DNA from: Erythroxylum novogranatense
Taxonomy: Eukaryota; Streptophyta; Magnoliopsida; Malpighiales; Erythroxylaceae
Assembly: GCA_029891385.1 (NCBI GenBank)
Contig: CM057232.1
Location: 67,145,824-67,209,823 of the forward strand
Direction: 5' to 3'
Length of the DNA stretch: 64,000 bases
The notes beneath the pieces were generated by a model. That model was given only the letters and a program-made list of their open reading frames with translations, made no database searches and was not told the origin of the DNA. A program made the translations under genes and the position numbers. Positions 1 through 10,612 of the stretch are shown in pieces (positions within the stretch are counted from its first letter, which is position 1; the number at the start of each line of letters is the position of its first letter).

Positions 1-1563
1 TATCTGTATGAGCATTATATATCTGGTCATAAGGTACCAAGATTCTTTTGTAATTAATATATATATATACATAGAGATGTATGGGAAACATGTATATTAT
101 TAGAATCTGAATTAATTGATTCACAGTTGAATAATCAAGTTGGTCGCTTGATTATAGTTTAGACTGTAGTGTTGCGATTTATCTCCATATAAGTATAGGA
201 GTTTACTTCAAGGGACTGATGAGTTTCATATCATGATAGTAGTTGACTATCGATAATGACACTATTAAATGAATCTAGAATCAAGTATGTTTTCAAGAAT
301 AAAGTGGGTCGTTACTTTAATCTTAAAGCATACAACTTAAGCATTCGCTTATTATGAACCATAATCTTGATGAGTGGTGAACTCATATATGTGGAATGAC
401 ATTTAGTTAATAAGCTATAATTAATTCCAATAAGATTGAATTAATTATGGGCTTATTGGAGCTTGAATTATCAAAGTCCAATAAGATTCCCCACTTGGCT
501 TTAAGGAAGGTTATCAAGCTAAATAAGAAATATAAATGGAGGTTAATTAGAAGCTCATAATTGAATCTTAGGCTTCGTCTAATTAAAGAAGTCCAAATGT
601 ACATTTAGTAACGGGCTTGGTTTTTGGTTTAATGTGATTAATTAGATTAATTATATTAAAACAATTTTTTTAAGAAGAAGATAACAATTTCGGTTATTCC
701 TAGGTTAAATGTGTAACCACACATTTGAAATTAAAATGCTAAATAAAGATGGTCTTTATTGTGGTTAATCATCATTAAATGGAGTTATGAACTTACCATT
801 AAATGGTTTAATGGTTGTCTTTTAATGTTGGCTTGTAACCTATTTGCATTCATTAGATTAAAGATGAAAGATGTACATTAGATGGACCATCTTCCTTCTT
901 TCTTCTTGGCAAAACCAAAATTGGGTATTGAATTTTAGGTTATGGTCTTTCAAATAGCCATCATAAAGATAAATAAAGATAATCTCATTTATTTGCTATT
1001 TTATGAGTGATTAATGAAAGAAGTGATGCATTTGATGCCTCTCTCTCCTTCCATCCATGCATATACGAAATTGGTAGGCAAGAAAGAGTTCTTGCATGTT
1101 CTTTACACCTTCTCTCCTTTCATGAAAGAGAGAATCGAAAATACCAATTGAAAGAGTTTCAATTTTGCTTCTTCTTCTTCTAAGAAAATCTCCTCCAAAC
1201 ATTACTTCTCCTTTCCCACCAAAGGATTTTGTTAACCTAATTTTCCTTGAAGAACAGGTGGTAAATCTAATTGGTTGAGGATACTACAACAAGGAGAAAG
1301 TAGATTGTAAAGGAAAAGAGTCAAAGGCAAAGGATTTGGATACACGAAGAAGGAGAGGATAGCGCAGCGAAGATTTAAAGCTGTAGCGAAGGAGTCGGTA
1401 ATACTCCTAATCTTGTTTATATTTTATTATCCTTATACCATATCATGTATGGATTGACATATTGATTTGAATTTGTTTCTTCCACTGCAAGTAATGATTT
1501 CTTAAAAGTTTTGAAATCTACCGTTTTTCCGAACAAAGCATGTTTTCTTTTTCCGATCCAACA
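1..1563. mobile_element. LTR-like insertion, right end only
   Basis: No protein family is recognisable in this AT-rich stretch. Its right edge is sharp: the bases CCGATCCAACA end at 1563, where a minus-strand copia gag reading frame stops matching its family. AACA is a typical LTR terminus (TG...CA rule), so this is probably a long LTR or non-autonomous LTR element whose other end is outside the window. Orientation is unclear. Read on the plus strand, CCGATCCAACA looks like an LTR 3' end; read on the minus strand, it starts TGTTGGATCGG. The boundary is seen; the LTR identity is inferred. Confidence 0.4.
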
Positions 1564-1905
1564 CTATGGACTTGTCAGCTATGTCAGATTGGGAGTATTC
1601 TTTCAGCTTCAACATGAACTCCTTTGCATTGTTCGTTTTAGGCATTAATGGCTTGACGTTTTCTGCGATTGTCATTCGCATTAAATTCAAGCTCAGCCTA
1701 TTAGACCGTTCCCAAGCCTCATTGTAAGACTTGTCAGCTTCAGAACTGGCCTCAGTTATGGCTTCAGGCCTTACGTCTGAGACTATGGCCAAATCCAAAT
1801 CCATTACACCCAGTTGGAACTGGATTTGTTTGGACCAATCCCCATAGTTCAGACCATTGAATTTAATCAAGCCATTTCCTAAAGCGAACAAACTAGTAGA
1901 TGCTG
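1564..1905 (-). pseudogene. Ty1/copia gag fragment
   Basis: The minus-strand translation contains KFNGLNYGDWSKQIQFQLG, then DLDLAIVSDVRPEAI, AWERSNRLSLNLMRMTIAEN and AKEFMLKLKEYSQSDIADKS. This is the N-terminal half of a plant copia gag polyprotein (UBN2/DUF4219-type), which builds the virus-like particle. The frame remains open upstream of 1891 with no good ATG, and a GTGCAG 3' splice-like site lies about 20 bases upstream, so the start may have been spliced. Identity ends abruptly after DKSI at 1564, where LTR-like sequence begins; the codons beyond are foreign. No protease, integrase or RT follows. A broken remnant of the element whose LTR and PBS lie at 3492-3830. Confidence 0.75.
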
Positions 1906-3491
1906 CACATACAACATATAGTTCACATTAATGCTTTGAGTAAACCTAAATGGATTCAAACTAACTAATAAACATTAATTATGCATTTAAATCCACCTTT
2001 GGATGAAATTTAAATACACAGAAATAACCTAGTATGATGCTTATATATAATACTATAATGGATAATCAAGCATATTACAGTCAATATGTATGTTATCTTT
2101 GGATATACAATCATATTAACTTAATATGTTGATAAAATTCCTTTAATATTATTAATTATCAGCAATGGTCCACCTTTGGGTGACCTCCTAGCATTATAAT
2201 TAATAATCTCAAATTCATCCTTCATGTCATTTAGCATCATATTATATTGAACAATTGAAACAATTAAATGATTAAAATTCCAAGCTAGGTCACTTTGGTG
2301 ACTAACAAGCTTTCCATGCAATAAGCATTTAATTGGACAATTATCATACATGACAAAGTTAATATAACTAGTTTGGTCACTTTGGTGACAAACAAACTAT
2401 TATAAATGTCCATAATGTCATGTATTATTCAACATATGCTAGGACAATTTAATTCCAATTATTACATAACATAAAATCTTCCATCCTAAAATTACATTAT
2501 GTATAAATCAATTATGAATTAAAAAAACCCCTTATGTTCCACCCTAAAATAATTTTTCTTTAGGGTTTAAAGTCCATAACTATTAATTAACCCAAAATAT
2601 TGTTCCTTAATAGCTCAAAGCCCAAAAAATCAGTCCAGAAGTCCCTTATTGGGCTTGGAAGCCCGTCTGCACATGCCAACATCTGCTCCTGGCGGAGGAG
2701 TCTGGTGCGTGCTGGAACGACGCAGCGTCTGGCGCGTGCACTAATCTGCATACGCCAGATGCTGTTTCTAGGTTTTTTTTATTCTTCTTCTCTTCTTTCT
2801 TTTCCTACGATGCTTTGGATACTTTATACCACAAAACATCCGAAGCCTTATGAAGAGCATCTGTTGTATTTGATTTCTCGTTGTACCAAAAACCATTCCA
2901 ACCTATTGATCTTTCGATTCTCTCTAAACCATGAGTTTCTTTTCTTTCTTTCCACCATTAAAAACCGAAAATCGTTTTCGGATATGCATAAAAAACATAA
3001 CAAAATCATTTAACGCATTATGAACTATGAAAAACAAATATTGTTTTCGGTGTCTCTTTCATACCGAACACTGAACATTCATTTTGGTTTCTGGAATTTC
3101 AATCCATTCAAAAACATACATCAAACCATTTTCTCGATTGGTTTTCATGCATATGTATAACATTGAAGATTAAGCAACACATATATATACATATCGAACA
3201 TTCATCTTCGGTTCTTTCTCATGTATATGTTTCTTCCTCTAACCCATACATTTATACAAACCATCACCGTAATAATTCAACCTTTAGTGTTTTGAATTGC
3301 ATGATATTTCGGTTCATCCTTAAGAATGTTATGAACATCCAGAAAATTATCAAACCGAAAACTTCAAAACACAATCGTATATTATCACCGAAAGTTCTTA
3401 TTTGATTTCTGTATAATGCCATAAAATATAGAATCATTCATCATGTTATTCATACAAAATGATACACGGTAGAATAATTAATCATGCAATA
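1906..3491 (-). mobile_element. Copia 5' leader, no gene seen
   Basis: This segment lies between the primer binding site and gag of the minus-strand copia remnant, so it is most simply its long untranslated leader. It contains near-repeats of a GTCACCAAAGTGACC-like palindrome (around 2285-2300 and 2370-2385) and a short GC-rich patch near 2660-2760. Open frames here, including a 137-codon one starting at 2600, show no family features. Confidence 0.5.
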
Positions 3492-3507
3492 CCAGGCTCT
3501 GATACCA
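3492..3507 (-). other. Primer binding site (tRNA-iMet type)
   Basis: The minus strand reads TGGTATCAGAGCCTGG two bases inside the LTR end. TGGTATCAGAGC is the usual plant copia primer binding site, complementary to the 3' end of initiator tRNA-Met. It fixes the element as minus-strand and the LTR as 3510 upward. Confidence 0.85.
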
Positions 3508-3509
3508 AT

Positions 3510-3830
3510 TGTAAAACATTTATAGGATCGATTCGTTATGCGTACCCGTATCCATAGCGTTTGTCATGATGTTGATATAAATGATCGTATTGATTTCCAC
3601 TCGTCTTCTCCCGTTAGCGAATTCCTCAATGGTTCAGAATTAAATTCATTTCATAAGTTTTGCAACTTATATATCATTACCAAAGAACATGTCCTTTGGA
3701 GTTAGAAGAGAGAGGAAAAGGGTATGTGACTCATTTGAGACCCAGTCAGTAATACCCAATAATCATTATCTTGGGTTCGTTTCATAGGACTTAATACGAT
3801 AAATTACATGGGACATAAAATAATCTAACA
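3510..3830 (-). repeat. Copia 5' LTR (minus strand)
   Basis: Read on the minus strand it starts TGTTAGATTATTTTATGTCC and ends AAATGTTTTACA, giving TG...CA termini and 321 bp. The inner end is two bases from the primer binding site. The outer end abuts the start of repeat unit A, where the alignment with units B and D picks up. The partner LTR is not in the window. Confidence 0.75.
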
Positions 3831-4281
3831 AAGAGTAAAAGTATGTAATATATTAAAAAGGGATATACAATATTTAGGTGCGTGTTTAACTATTTGTGTG
3901 AGTTACAAATGAAACATTTATGTAATATTTTTTGTAATTGAGCATATAACAATTTAAAAATATCAGTTTTAATTAATTAAAAATAAAAATATTCTGAATT
4001 AAAATATAAAAATTTAAATGCTTGTATTATTTATAAAACCCTTTTTCTACGATGCATATCTTGAAGCAAGCGTTCCTTCATGCTCATTGCGCGTCATTTA
4101 CAAGTGAAATTTCTGCTTAATTTGGGAAGAACTTGTGTCTGCTATCAACTATTAATTTTGCTAGTATGACTTGTATCTTATAAAATATTTCGATGACGAC
4201 CTGCTTAATTACCAGAGCAACCAATAGAGCTTAATGATCATGCTCCAGATGAAGTTCCAGGCAGTTTCATGCCTAGTTATG

Positions 4282-4506
4282 TTAACGGTCGTTCGAAGTA
4301 TCAAATGATACATTTATAGCAATCACCAGAGAAATTGCACATTCATGCTTCTCCTGTAGATTGTAGTTCAATGATAATTCTATGCAAGATCGAGCTTGCG
4401 TGTTATCTGCAAGGTTTCTTGCGATAGTTACCAGCGAGGCTAGCAACACCATTTGCCATCGTAACCCACTAGCAAATTCGCTGAAGCAGTCGGTAGCTAA
4501 CCACAT
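4282..4506 (-). other. Conserved minus-strand reading frame, copy A
   Basis: A 74-codon frame opens about 220 bases upstream of the small gene on the opposite strand and is preserved in all four units with few changes. Its translation is not low complexity (it contains FSEFASGLRWQMVLLASLV, one hydrophobic stretch), but I do not recognise a family. An in-frame TGA sits just upstream of the ATG. It could be an exon fragment, a divergent small gene, or simply the upstream region of the small gene read backwards and conserved because the duplication is recent. Confidence 0.2.
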
Positions 4507-4654
4507 TCACATTCTGCCACTCAAAATCTAATTACGTGTTATCTTATTTAAATACATACAGATTAGGTTCGGAGAGAAAGTTCTGATGATCAGTGGTGAA
4601 TTTACAGAGAAATTTATGAAACCTCATTTCGTTTCGTACAGTCTACATATGTTT

Positions 4655-4663
4655 CTATATAAA
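4655..4663 (+). promoter_or_regulatory. TATA box of small gene A
   Basis: CTATATAAA lies 75 bases before the ATG at 4730, so transcription would start near 4687 with a short leader. Identical boxes occur in units B and C; the segment is deleted in unit D. Confidence 0.55.
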
Positions 4664-4729
4664 CGAAGCGATAAAAAAAAGCTTCCATTACTCATTAAAA
4701 GGCTTTTAGCTTCCAATCAAAGTATCATT

Positions 4730-4888
4730 ATGGATTCAGAACAGCAACAAAGAAACCAAGGAAATGGCGCTAATGAGGTCCCAAGGCTGATCCCAAACAG
4801 AGGTGGAGTTTTGAAGAGTAGCATAAAGAAGGTGGTTAATTCGGTTGTTGGGAACTCTAAAGCCTCTTCAACTGTTCACCCTTCGTAA
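4730..4888 (+). CDS. Small conserved protein, copy A (52 aa)
   Basis: Starts MDSEQQQRNQGNGANEVPRL and ends in a Ser/Thr-rich tail, KASSTVHPS. The first third is polar (Gln/Asn-rich); the middle, IPNRGGVLKSSIKKVVNSVV, is basic and could form an amphipathic helix. No signal peptide or membrane segment is seen. I do not recognise the family. I chose the ATG at 4730 over the in-frame ATG at 4586 because the TATA box lies between them. A poly(A) signal follows about 200 bases after the stop, giving a compact gene-like layout. Copy C encodes the identical protein, copy B differs by one residue (Gln to His), and copy D has one substitution plus four extra residues. A real small gene is plausible; expression is not shown. 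Confidence 0.5.
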   Translation: MDSEQQQRNQGNGANEVPRLIPNRGGVLKSSIKKVVNSVVGNSKASSTVHPS

Positions 4889-5085
4889 TTAACCTCTGCA
4901 TATTCTCCTAGTTCCATACCTATCGCCAGGCCTTGCTTCGTCTCTTGACTTGTGTCACTTGTTTCTATTGTTATTTCATTTTCCGGAATCAATGGTAAAA
5001 GAAAACTTGTATTATTAATGTACGATATAGACTGATTAGGCTTTGGGGTTCATCCTTATCAAAGCTTGTAGAATTGATGTTCTTT

Positions 5086-5091
5086 AATAAA
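5086..5091 (+). terminator. Poly(A) signal of small gene A
   Basis: AATAAA about 200 bases after the stop codon, followed by T-rich sequence. It is conserved in all four units (also 15635, 35780 and 59165). Confidence 0.45.
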
Positions 5092-5279
5092 TGTCCCGTG
5101 CTTTTCATTTTTTCCATCACAGTCATGTACTTTTATTATTCAATTAGTCTTTAAAATTCTATTGGAATAACATTCTTTGTAATTTTTTCTATCATATGTC
5201 GCAAGCTTATATAACTTATGTTTCTAGAAAAGGTTAACAAGAGAATACAAATATCTTATTGTAATTAAACAAATGACCT

Positions 5280-5628
5280 ATAATATTAGTTCTTTTACAC
5301 CTTAACAAGGAGCCCGCTCAACGTACTCGAAGTGTTTATGGCGAAAATTTAAGAACACTCATATCAATGCATAAAAGGATTCTTAACCAAACGATTGCAA
5401 TAAGATCATATCTCCACCTCTGATAACTAAAATAGAAGGCAAAATTGAAAGATCTTAATACAAGATTTTAATTGGGCTTAGGTTAGGCTATAATAAGGAT
5501 AATAAAAAGGGCGATAAAATTGAAGAACATTTTCGTAAACAAAACAACATGCAACTTGGTTTTTCACAATATAAGCCCTTCACACAATTATTCCATTTGT
5601 ACGATAACCTTGATCGATTACTACAAAA
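5280..5628. mobile_element. Gypsy-derived stretch joined to left arm
   Basis: Matches 55860-56160, which lies in continuous gypsy-derived sequence, so this part of the cassette is retrotransposon debris. The match stops where the inverted-repeat arm starts, and the same junction occurs in units A, B and D; it predates the duplications. No coding sequence is recognised. Confidence 0.5.
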
Positions 5629-5859
5629 GCTTTAGCTTATGTTCTTCGTCACTCTCACATCCTAAATCCCAAATTTCATCTTCTCTCACGCACTCTCACT
5701 CTCACACTAATGTTCTCTCAAACCAAAATCCTTAATTTCTTCTCACGCACTCTCTTTGGCCTCCGATATGATCGTTATTGCTTTTTACCATTTCAGTTAT
5801 ATTGAAACCCATTTTTCTTTCAATGTCCTTAATGTGATCCCTAATTTCTTGATATCCAC
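5629..5859 (+). repeat. Left inverted-repeat arm, unit A
   Basis: Its reverse complement matches 13489-13713. It starts near GCTTTAGCTTATGTTCTT, has a pyrimidine-rich middle (CTCTCACGCACTCTCACT) and ends at CTTGATATCCA. Arms of about 230 bp in opposite orientation around captured gene pieces suggest a Mutator-like (Pack-MULE type) element. The left outer end and target duplication are not found, because gypsy sequence abuts the arm. Confidence 0.65.
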
Positions 5860-5879
5860 AACATTAATTTTGAAAAGCC

Positions 5880-6615
5880 TACGAATGGAACTTCAAGAAC
5901 TGCCTTGAACTTTGGACTAGAGAAATTTGTGCTTACAGTTCAAAAGTTTATCTTAAGCCCCTTGCATAACCTTTGGCTCAGATAATTGCAAGGTTGCACA
6001 TTTGGTTCAAACTGCTAGGTACTTTCTCCTCAGATTGTGGTGTGTTAAAATGCTCAATCGTATTGTTGTTGCAACTAGTACTTTCATCCCTTTTTCTATG
6101 CTTCGTTTGGACATGTTGGAGATGAGAGAATTAAATAGAACCCCCACTAGGGGTTTTGGAAAATCTATTGACTTGTGCACTATATTGAAGGTATATTTGA
6201 CAGTTTTAGTCTTGTTTTCCTTTAATCTCTTTCGGTGAATTTATGAGTTTCTAAATCAATATTACTATGCCCAGCTAAAATGATCATAAATAGGATGCCA
6301 TCATTGTATGTTAATTTGGGTAACTTGTATGATAGGTGAACAAACCTATGCGGAAGACACGAGCTTTCTCGGAGGCATATATATTTTTTATTGTTGAGGA
6401 GCTTGTTGAACATCTAACTCAATGAAGCTTTTCTGTTGCCTTCTTTGGATTGTCCTTTATTCCATTGGAATGATTACATAGTTTTCATAAAACTAAAAAG
6501 ATTGGGAGATTCGGAATGAAATAACGCAACTTATCCGCTACGTATATGATTGATTACCAAATTTGCTCAAGTAAGGGAGGGTTAGTGATGAGGGAGGAAT
6601 TTTTCTTTATTATGC
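5880..6615 (+). pseudogene. NOC2: Captured NOC2/REBELOTE-like fragment, copy A
   Basis: The translation matches the plant nucleolar complex protein 2 family, which acts in 60S ribosomal subunit assembly. Exon 1 reads YEWNFKNCLELWTR, ICAYSS, then after a frameshift [38 protein letters not shown] and LCTILK. A GT...AG intron of 145 bp (6191-6335) follows. Exon 2 gives VNKPMRKTRAFSEAYIFFIV, EELVEHLTQ, a stop, then SFSVAFFGLSFIP. In-frame stops (after LKPLA and EHLTQ) and the frameshift near 5995 make it non-functional. The retained intron shows a DNA-level, not mRNA-level, capture. The C-terminal conserved region only is present. Family assignment is from memory of conserved motifs. Confidence 0.75.
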
Positions 6616-7894
6616 TCTTATGTGTCTGCTTGATGCATACTTAGTCACATACTTGTAATAAAGCTTATGGGACCACGAATAATGTTCAGTTTGTCAATGT
6701 CCTAGATCAAGGCTAATTCATCATTCACAAATGGTAGTCATAAATAGTCACTTTTCTACAAAACGATCTTATAGTAACGTCATTTCTAGAGGTCTAAATG
6801 CCTATGCTTTCTATTATCTCCCTATTGAAATTCTTTCCTCGTCAAATTTGTTCTCTCTTTTCTTTTTGACCTTTGTGTTTTTTTCCTTTTTCTCTTAAGT
6901 TATACATAACTTATCATGAAGTTCTTCAGACCTACAACAATTTTGTGTCCTTATTTTGATGTTAAATGGTATAATGGCTCAAGTCGAAGAAGAAATCTAA
7001 GATAGATCTTCTGCAACCTCAAGTTACATAACTTTTAAAGGCGACGATACAAAGCCTTCACTGAATAAGAATAAGAGACAATAATCTCCTGCAATTTTGA
7101 CCAATAAGAATAGGAATATACAGTTAATGAAAACAAGCCAAAGAAAAGGAGGAGAAGTAGAAGAAGATGAGATTAAGTTATTAGCCTGCCTTCTTATGAT
7201 CATGGCATCATTTATGAACTATTCTGTTTTTTGTTCTATATATTCTTTAGATTAGTGATTTCAACAAATAAATTTTTGTATCAGAGATCTAGATTTACTC
7301 AATACTAGAATGAAATTTCATCCCATTTGAGTTTAATCACCTTCCACATTTCAGGAGTTACATCTCTAACAATCAACTCGAGAGATTAAACTGATTAAGT
7401 TCACTTTCCCTTTTATTAATTTTCTTCTTGTATTAGTTAACATTAACCATTTTAAGAATTTAGTATGAACAAGAACCTTCTTTGATTAACAACAAAATAT
7501 CAGAGAAGCTTTAAGAAAATGGTCCCTAGTAACATAGTCCTGCCTTTTTGCTTATCTTGAATATAATGCTAAGCATATGAATCTTTTTAATCTTCAAAAC
7601 TAATTGACGGGTAGATCAAAAGATTTATCAGTTTTCAATAGGAAAAAGACTTCATTATCATAAAAATGCAATGCCAACTCAAAATTATCCTCATATGTTA
7701 TTACTAATGATGACTCCTTAAACCATCATATAAAAAGCATTCAAGTTTGTTCTATATGTTAGTCTTCTAAGTCATTCTTTTTTTTTCATTTTTCCATCAA
7801 CTATTTTGGTTTAAGCTCTCTTCCATTATTATACTCCCACATTTTTTTTTCTTCCTCTCATGCACATATAAGCATAGAGCATGTGTGTGAGTTA
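6616..7894. other. Interior of capture element, no gene recognised
   Basis: Aligned with 17150-18395 in unit B, with small indels such as about 75 bases at 6630-6690 missing from B. A short coding-looking stretch near 6965-7190 (Glu/Lys-rich when translated) could be a third captured fragment, but I cannot name it. Otherwise AT-rich with no clear feature. Confidence 0.4.
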
Positions 7895-7899
7895 GTATA
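7895..7899 (+). repeat. Target site duplication GTATA (left)
   Basis: GTATA directly before the 5' LTR is repeated at 12341-12345 directly after the 3' LTR. Removing the element and one copy restores the uninterrupted sequence seen in unit B near 18396-18402. Confidence 0.92.
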
Positions 7900-8136
7900 T
7901 GTTGAGATATGGAGTCTGATAGAATATACTGGGCTTTACACCAGGCCCACGTTATGTTTATTGTATTCTCCTGGACGTATAAATACGTTGTATTCTCCTA
8001 GTGTATCATGATATAGTGAAAAAAAAAACCCTAGCCGCCCGTGGACGTAGCCATATTTTGGTGAACCACGTAAATTTGTGTGTTCGTTTTATTTTCCGCA
8101 CTGTTCTTTGATTATTGTGATTGATCGGCCATAACA
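7900..8136 (+). repeat. Copia 5' LTR
   Basis: 237 bp, starting TGTTGAGATATGGAG and ending GGCCATAACA. It differs from the 3' LTR at roughly ten places, mostly short indels. Confidence 0.95.
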
Positions 8137-8138
8137 AC

Positions 8139-8150
8139 TGGTATCAAAGC
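8139..8150 (+). other. Primer binding site (tRNA-iMet type)
   Basis: TGGTATCAAAGC two bases after the LTR matches the initiator tRNA-Met complement TGGTATCAGAGC with one change. Confidence 0.85.
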
Positions 8151-8178
8151 TTGGTTCGTATCACAACAATCTGAAAAG

Positions 8179-8990
8179 ATGGAAAGCGAAGTTTCAAATT
8201 GAGAATTTGATGGAAACGATTTTGGTTTCGGAAGATGCAGATGGAAGATTATCTCAGATCGAGAAACCTCCATGAACCCTTGTTAGGGATGAAGCCGAAA
8301 CCATGAGACGGAGGTTTGGGATCCGAAAGATCGACAGCGCTAGGGTTGATTCGTTTGTCGTTGGCGAAACGTTGCCTTCAATATCGTTAAGGAGACAACG
8401 ATCGCAGGAGTATCAAGGCGCCGTTTAACATGTATGAAAAACCGCCGCTATCAATAAGGTATATTTGATCGTCGTTTGTTCAATCTGGAGATGTCTGAAA
8501 GTGGATCATCACGGATCATATTAACGAATTTAATATGATTATCGACCAATTAAGCTCTGTTGATATTAATTTTGATGATGAGATTAGAGCCACGATTTTG
8601 ATGTCCTCTCTACCGAGTCGTGGGATACCGTTGTTTCCGCATTAGCGATTCGCGTGGGTCCGAGAAGCTAAAGTTTGATGAAGTCCGAGATGTTGTCTTG
8701 GCGAGAGCATTCGTAAAAGGGAAATCGAGATTCATCTGGTAACGCACTCAATGTCGAAGGAAGGGGCAGGAGAAAATCAAAGGGAGGCCATAGTAAACAT
8801 GGTCGATCGAAATCAAAAGGGCGAGGAAAATCTAAAGGCAAAAACGAGGTCTTTTGTTGGGACTGTAGTGAAAAAGGACATTTTAAGAAGGACTGCCCTA
8901 CACCTAAGAAGAAGAAAGGTCAGAGGAACAATAAGTCTCATGAAGATGATGATTCTGTATGTTCTGCGGAAGATATTGGTGACGCCTTAA
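8179..8990 (+). pseudogene. Copia gag with zinc knuckle
   Basis: Begins near the ATG at 8179 (MESEVSN, then a stop) and can be followed through several frames: MYEKP, INEFNMIIDQLSSVDINFDD, EIRATILMSSLP. It ends in a CX2CX4HX4C zinc knuckle, CWDCSEKGHFKKDC, at 8855-8896. Gag forms the particle and the knuckle binds RNA. Multiple frameshifts and stops break it. The knuckle frame continues into the protease frame. Confidence 0.8.
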
Positions 8991-8998
8991 TTCTTAGT

Positions 8999-9424
8999 GT
9001 GGACAGCCCGGTTGACTCCTGGATACTTGATTCCGGCGCATCATTCCACTCTTCTCCGAACAGAGAGATATTCCATAATTTCAAGTCTGGAAATTTTGGG
9101 AAGGTGTATCTTGCAGATAACAAAGCCTTGGAGATTACTGGAAAAGGAGATGTATATATACAGACCTCAGGTGGAGGTAGATGGAAGCTGCAGGATGTCA
9201 GGTATATTCCTGACTTGAAGAAGAACCTGATTTCTATTGGTCAGTTGGATAGCACAGGTTACAGGGCAGTGTTCGGGGAGAGTTCTTGGAAAATTGTGAA
9301 GGGAGCTATGGTGATAGCACGAGGCACAAAATCTGGAACTTTATACAGTACTGCAGGATGTTCAAACATGGCTGCTGTAGTCGATAGTGCTTCGAGCTCG
9401 AGTCTGTGGCACAATGTAGACTAG
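8999..9424 (+). pseudogene. Copia aspartic protease region
   Basis: Contains the protease active-site motif as SWILDSGASFHSSPN, followed by VRYIPDLKKNLISIGQL, a typical copia protease to pre-integrase stretch. The frame begins in gag sequence upstream, without an ATG, and ends at a TAG after SLWHNVD, where intact relatives continue with LWHxRLGHMS. The catalytic Asp is present. Inactive as part of the broken polyprotein. Confidence 0.85.
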
Positions 9425-9442
9425 GACACATGAGTCGAAGGG

Positions 9443-10612
9443 ATGAAGATGCTAGCTTCAAAGGGGTATCTGCAAGGTTTGAAATCTGTTGATTTGGATT
9501 TTTGTGAGAGTTGTGTTCTGGGAAAGCAGAAACGGGTTAGTTTCACAAAGGCTAGCAGAGAACCAAAGGCAGAACGATTAGAACTAGTACACACAGACGT
9601 GTGGGGGCCATCTCCAGTCTCCTCTCTTGGTGGTTCGAGATACTACGTCACCTTCATAGATGACTTCAGCAGGAAGGTATGGGTTTACTTTTTAAAACAT
9701 AAGTCAGAAGTGTTTATTACCTTTAAGAGGTGGAAGGCTGAAGTTGAAAATCAGACTGGGTTGAAGATTAAATGCTTAAGGTCTGATAATGGTGGAGAGT
9801 ATGATTCTACAGAATTCAAAAAGTTCTGTGTTGATGAGGGAATCAGGTGCACCAGGACAGTTCCTGGCAAGGCAAGACAGAATGGGATTGCTGAAAGGAT
9901 GAACAGAACGTTGAATGAGCGAGCAAGAAGCATGAGACTACATTCTGGGCTGCCAAAAACGTTTTGGGCAGATGCAGTGAGCACAGCTGCATACTTGATA
10001 AATAGAGGCCCTTCAGTTCCTTTGGGTTTCAAGATGCCAGAAGAGGTTTGGTCGGGTAAGGAAGTCAAGCTTACTCACCTGCGAACTTTTGGGTGTGTTG
10101 CTTATGTTCATGTTGATCCAAAGAAGAGAGACAAGCTTGATGCAAAGGCTTTGAAGTGCTATTTCATTGGGTATGGTTCAGATCAGTTTGGATACAGATT
10201 TTGGGATGATAAGAATAGGAAGATCTTGAGACACTGTGATGTGACATTTGATGAGAATGTCCTGTATAAGGACAAGCTTGGAGTACAATCTGAAGATGCA
10301 GAAGAAGTGGGAGCTGAGGTTGAGTTGCAAGAAAATTTAGAAAATATTATTGCAGAACCAGAACAGCAACCAGTCACACCTGAGCCAGCGTTGAGAAGAT
10401 CTGCCAGAGTTATCAGGCCACCAGAAAGGTATTCACCATCTTTGCATTATTTGTTGTTGACTGATGGAGGGGAACCAGAATCCTTTGATGAGGCTTTGCA
10501 GGTGAAGGATTCGATCAAGTGGGAGCAAGCCATGGATGATGAAATATGGTCACTGAGAAGAATGATACTTGGAGTTAACCGAGTTACTGCGCAGAGAAGA
10601 AAGCTTTGTTGA
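9443..10612 (+). pseudogene. Copia integrase and start of RT
   Basis: The longest open piece of the element (389 codons). A GAG pre-integrase end (CESCVLGKQKRVSFTKA) is followed by the integrase core: HTDVWGP (first Asp), CLRSDNGGEYDS (second Asp), GIAERMNRT (Glu), giving the D,D35E triad. HLRTFGCVAYVHV and KCYFIGYGSDQFGYRFWD follow. The last part, SFDEALQVKDSIKWEQAMDD, opens the RT domain, after which a frameshift near 10550 ends it. All three catalytic acids remain. Confidence 0.9.

Noticed and set aside
2600..3013. 137-codon plus-strand frame
   Set aside because: Lies in the antisense of a copia leader, with no family motif and low-complexity translation.
5520..5735. 71-codon frame conserved at 16069 and 59571
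   Set aside because: Spans the gypsy/arm junction and the pyrimidine-rich arm; conservation follows from duplication, and the translation is Ser/His-rich low complexity.
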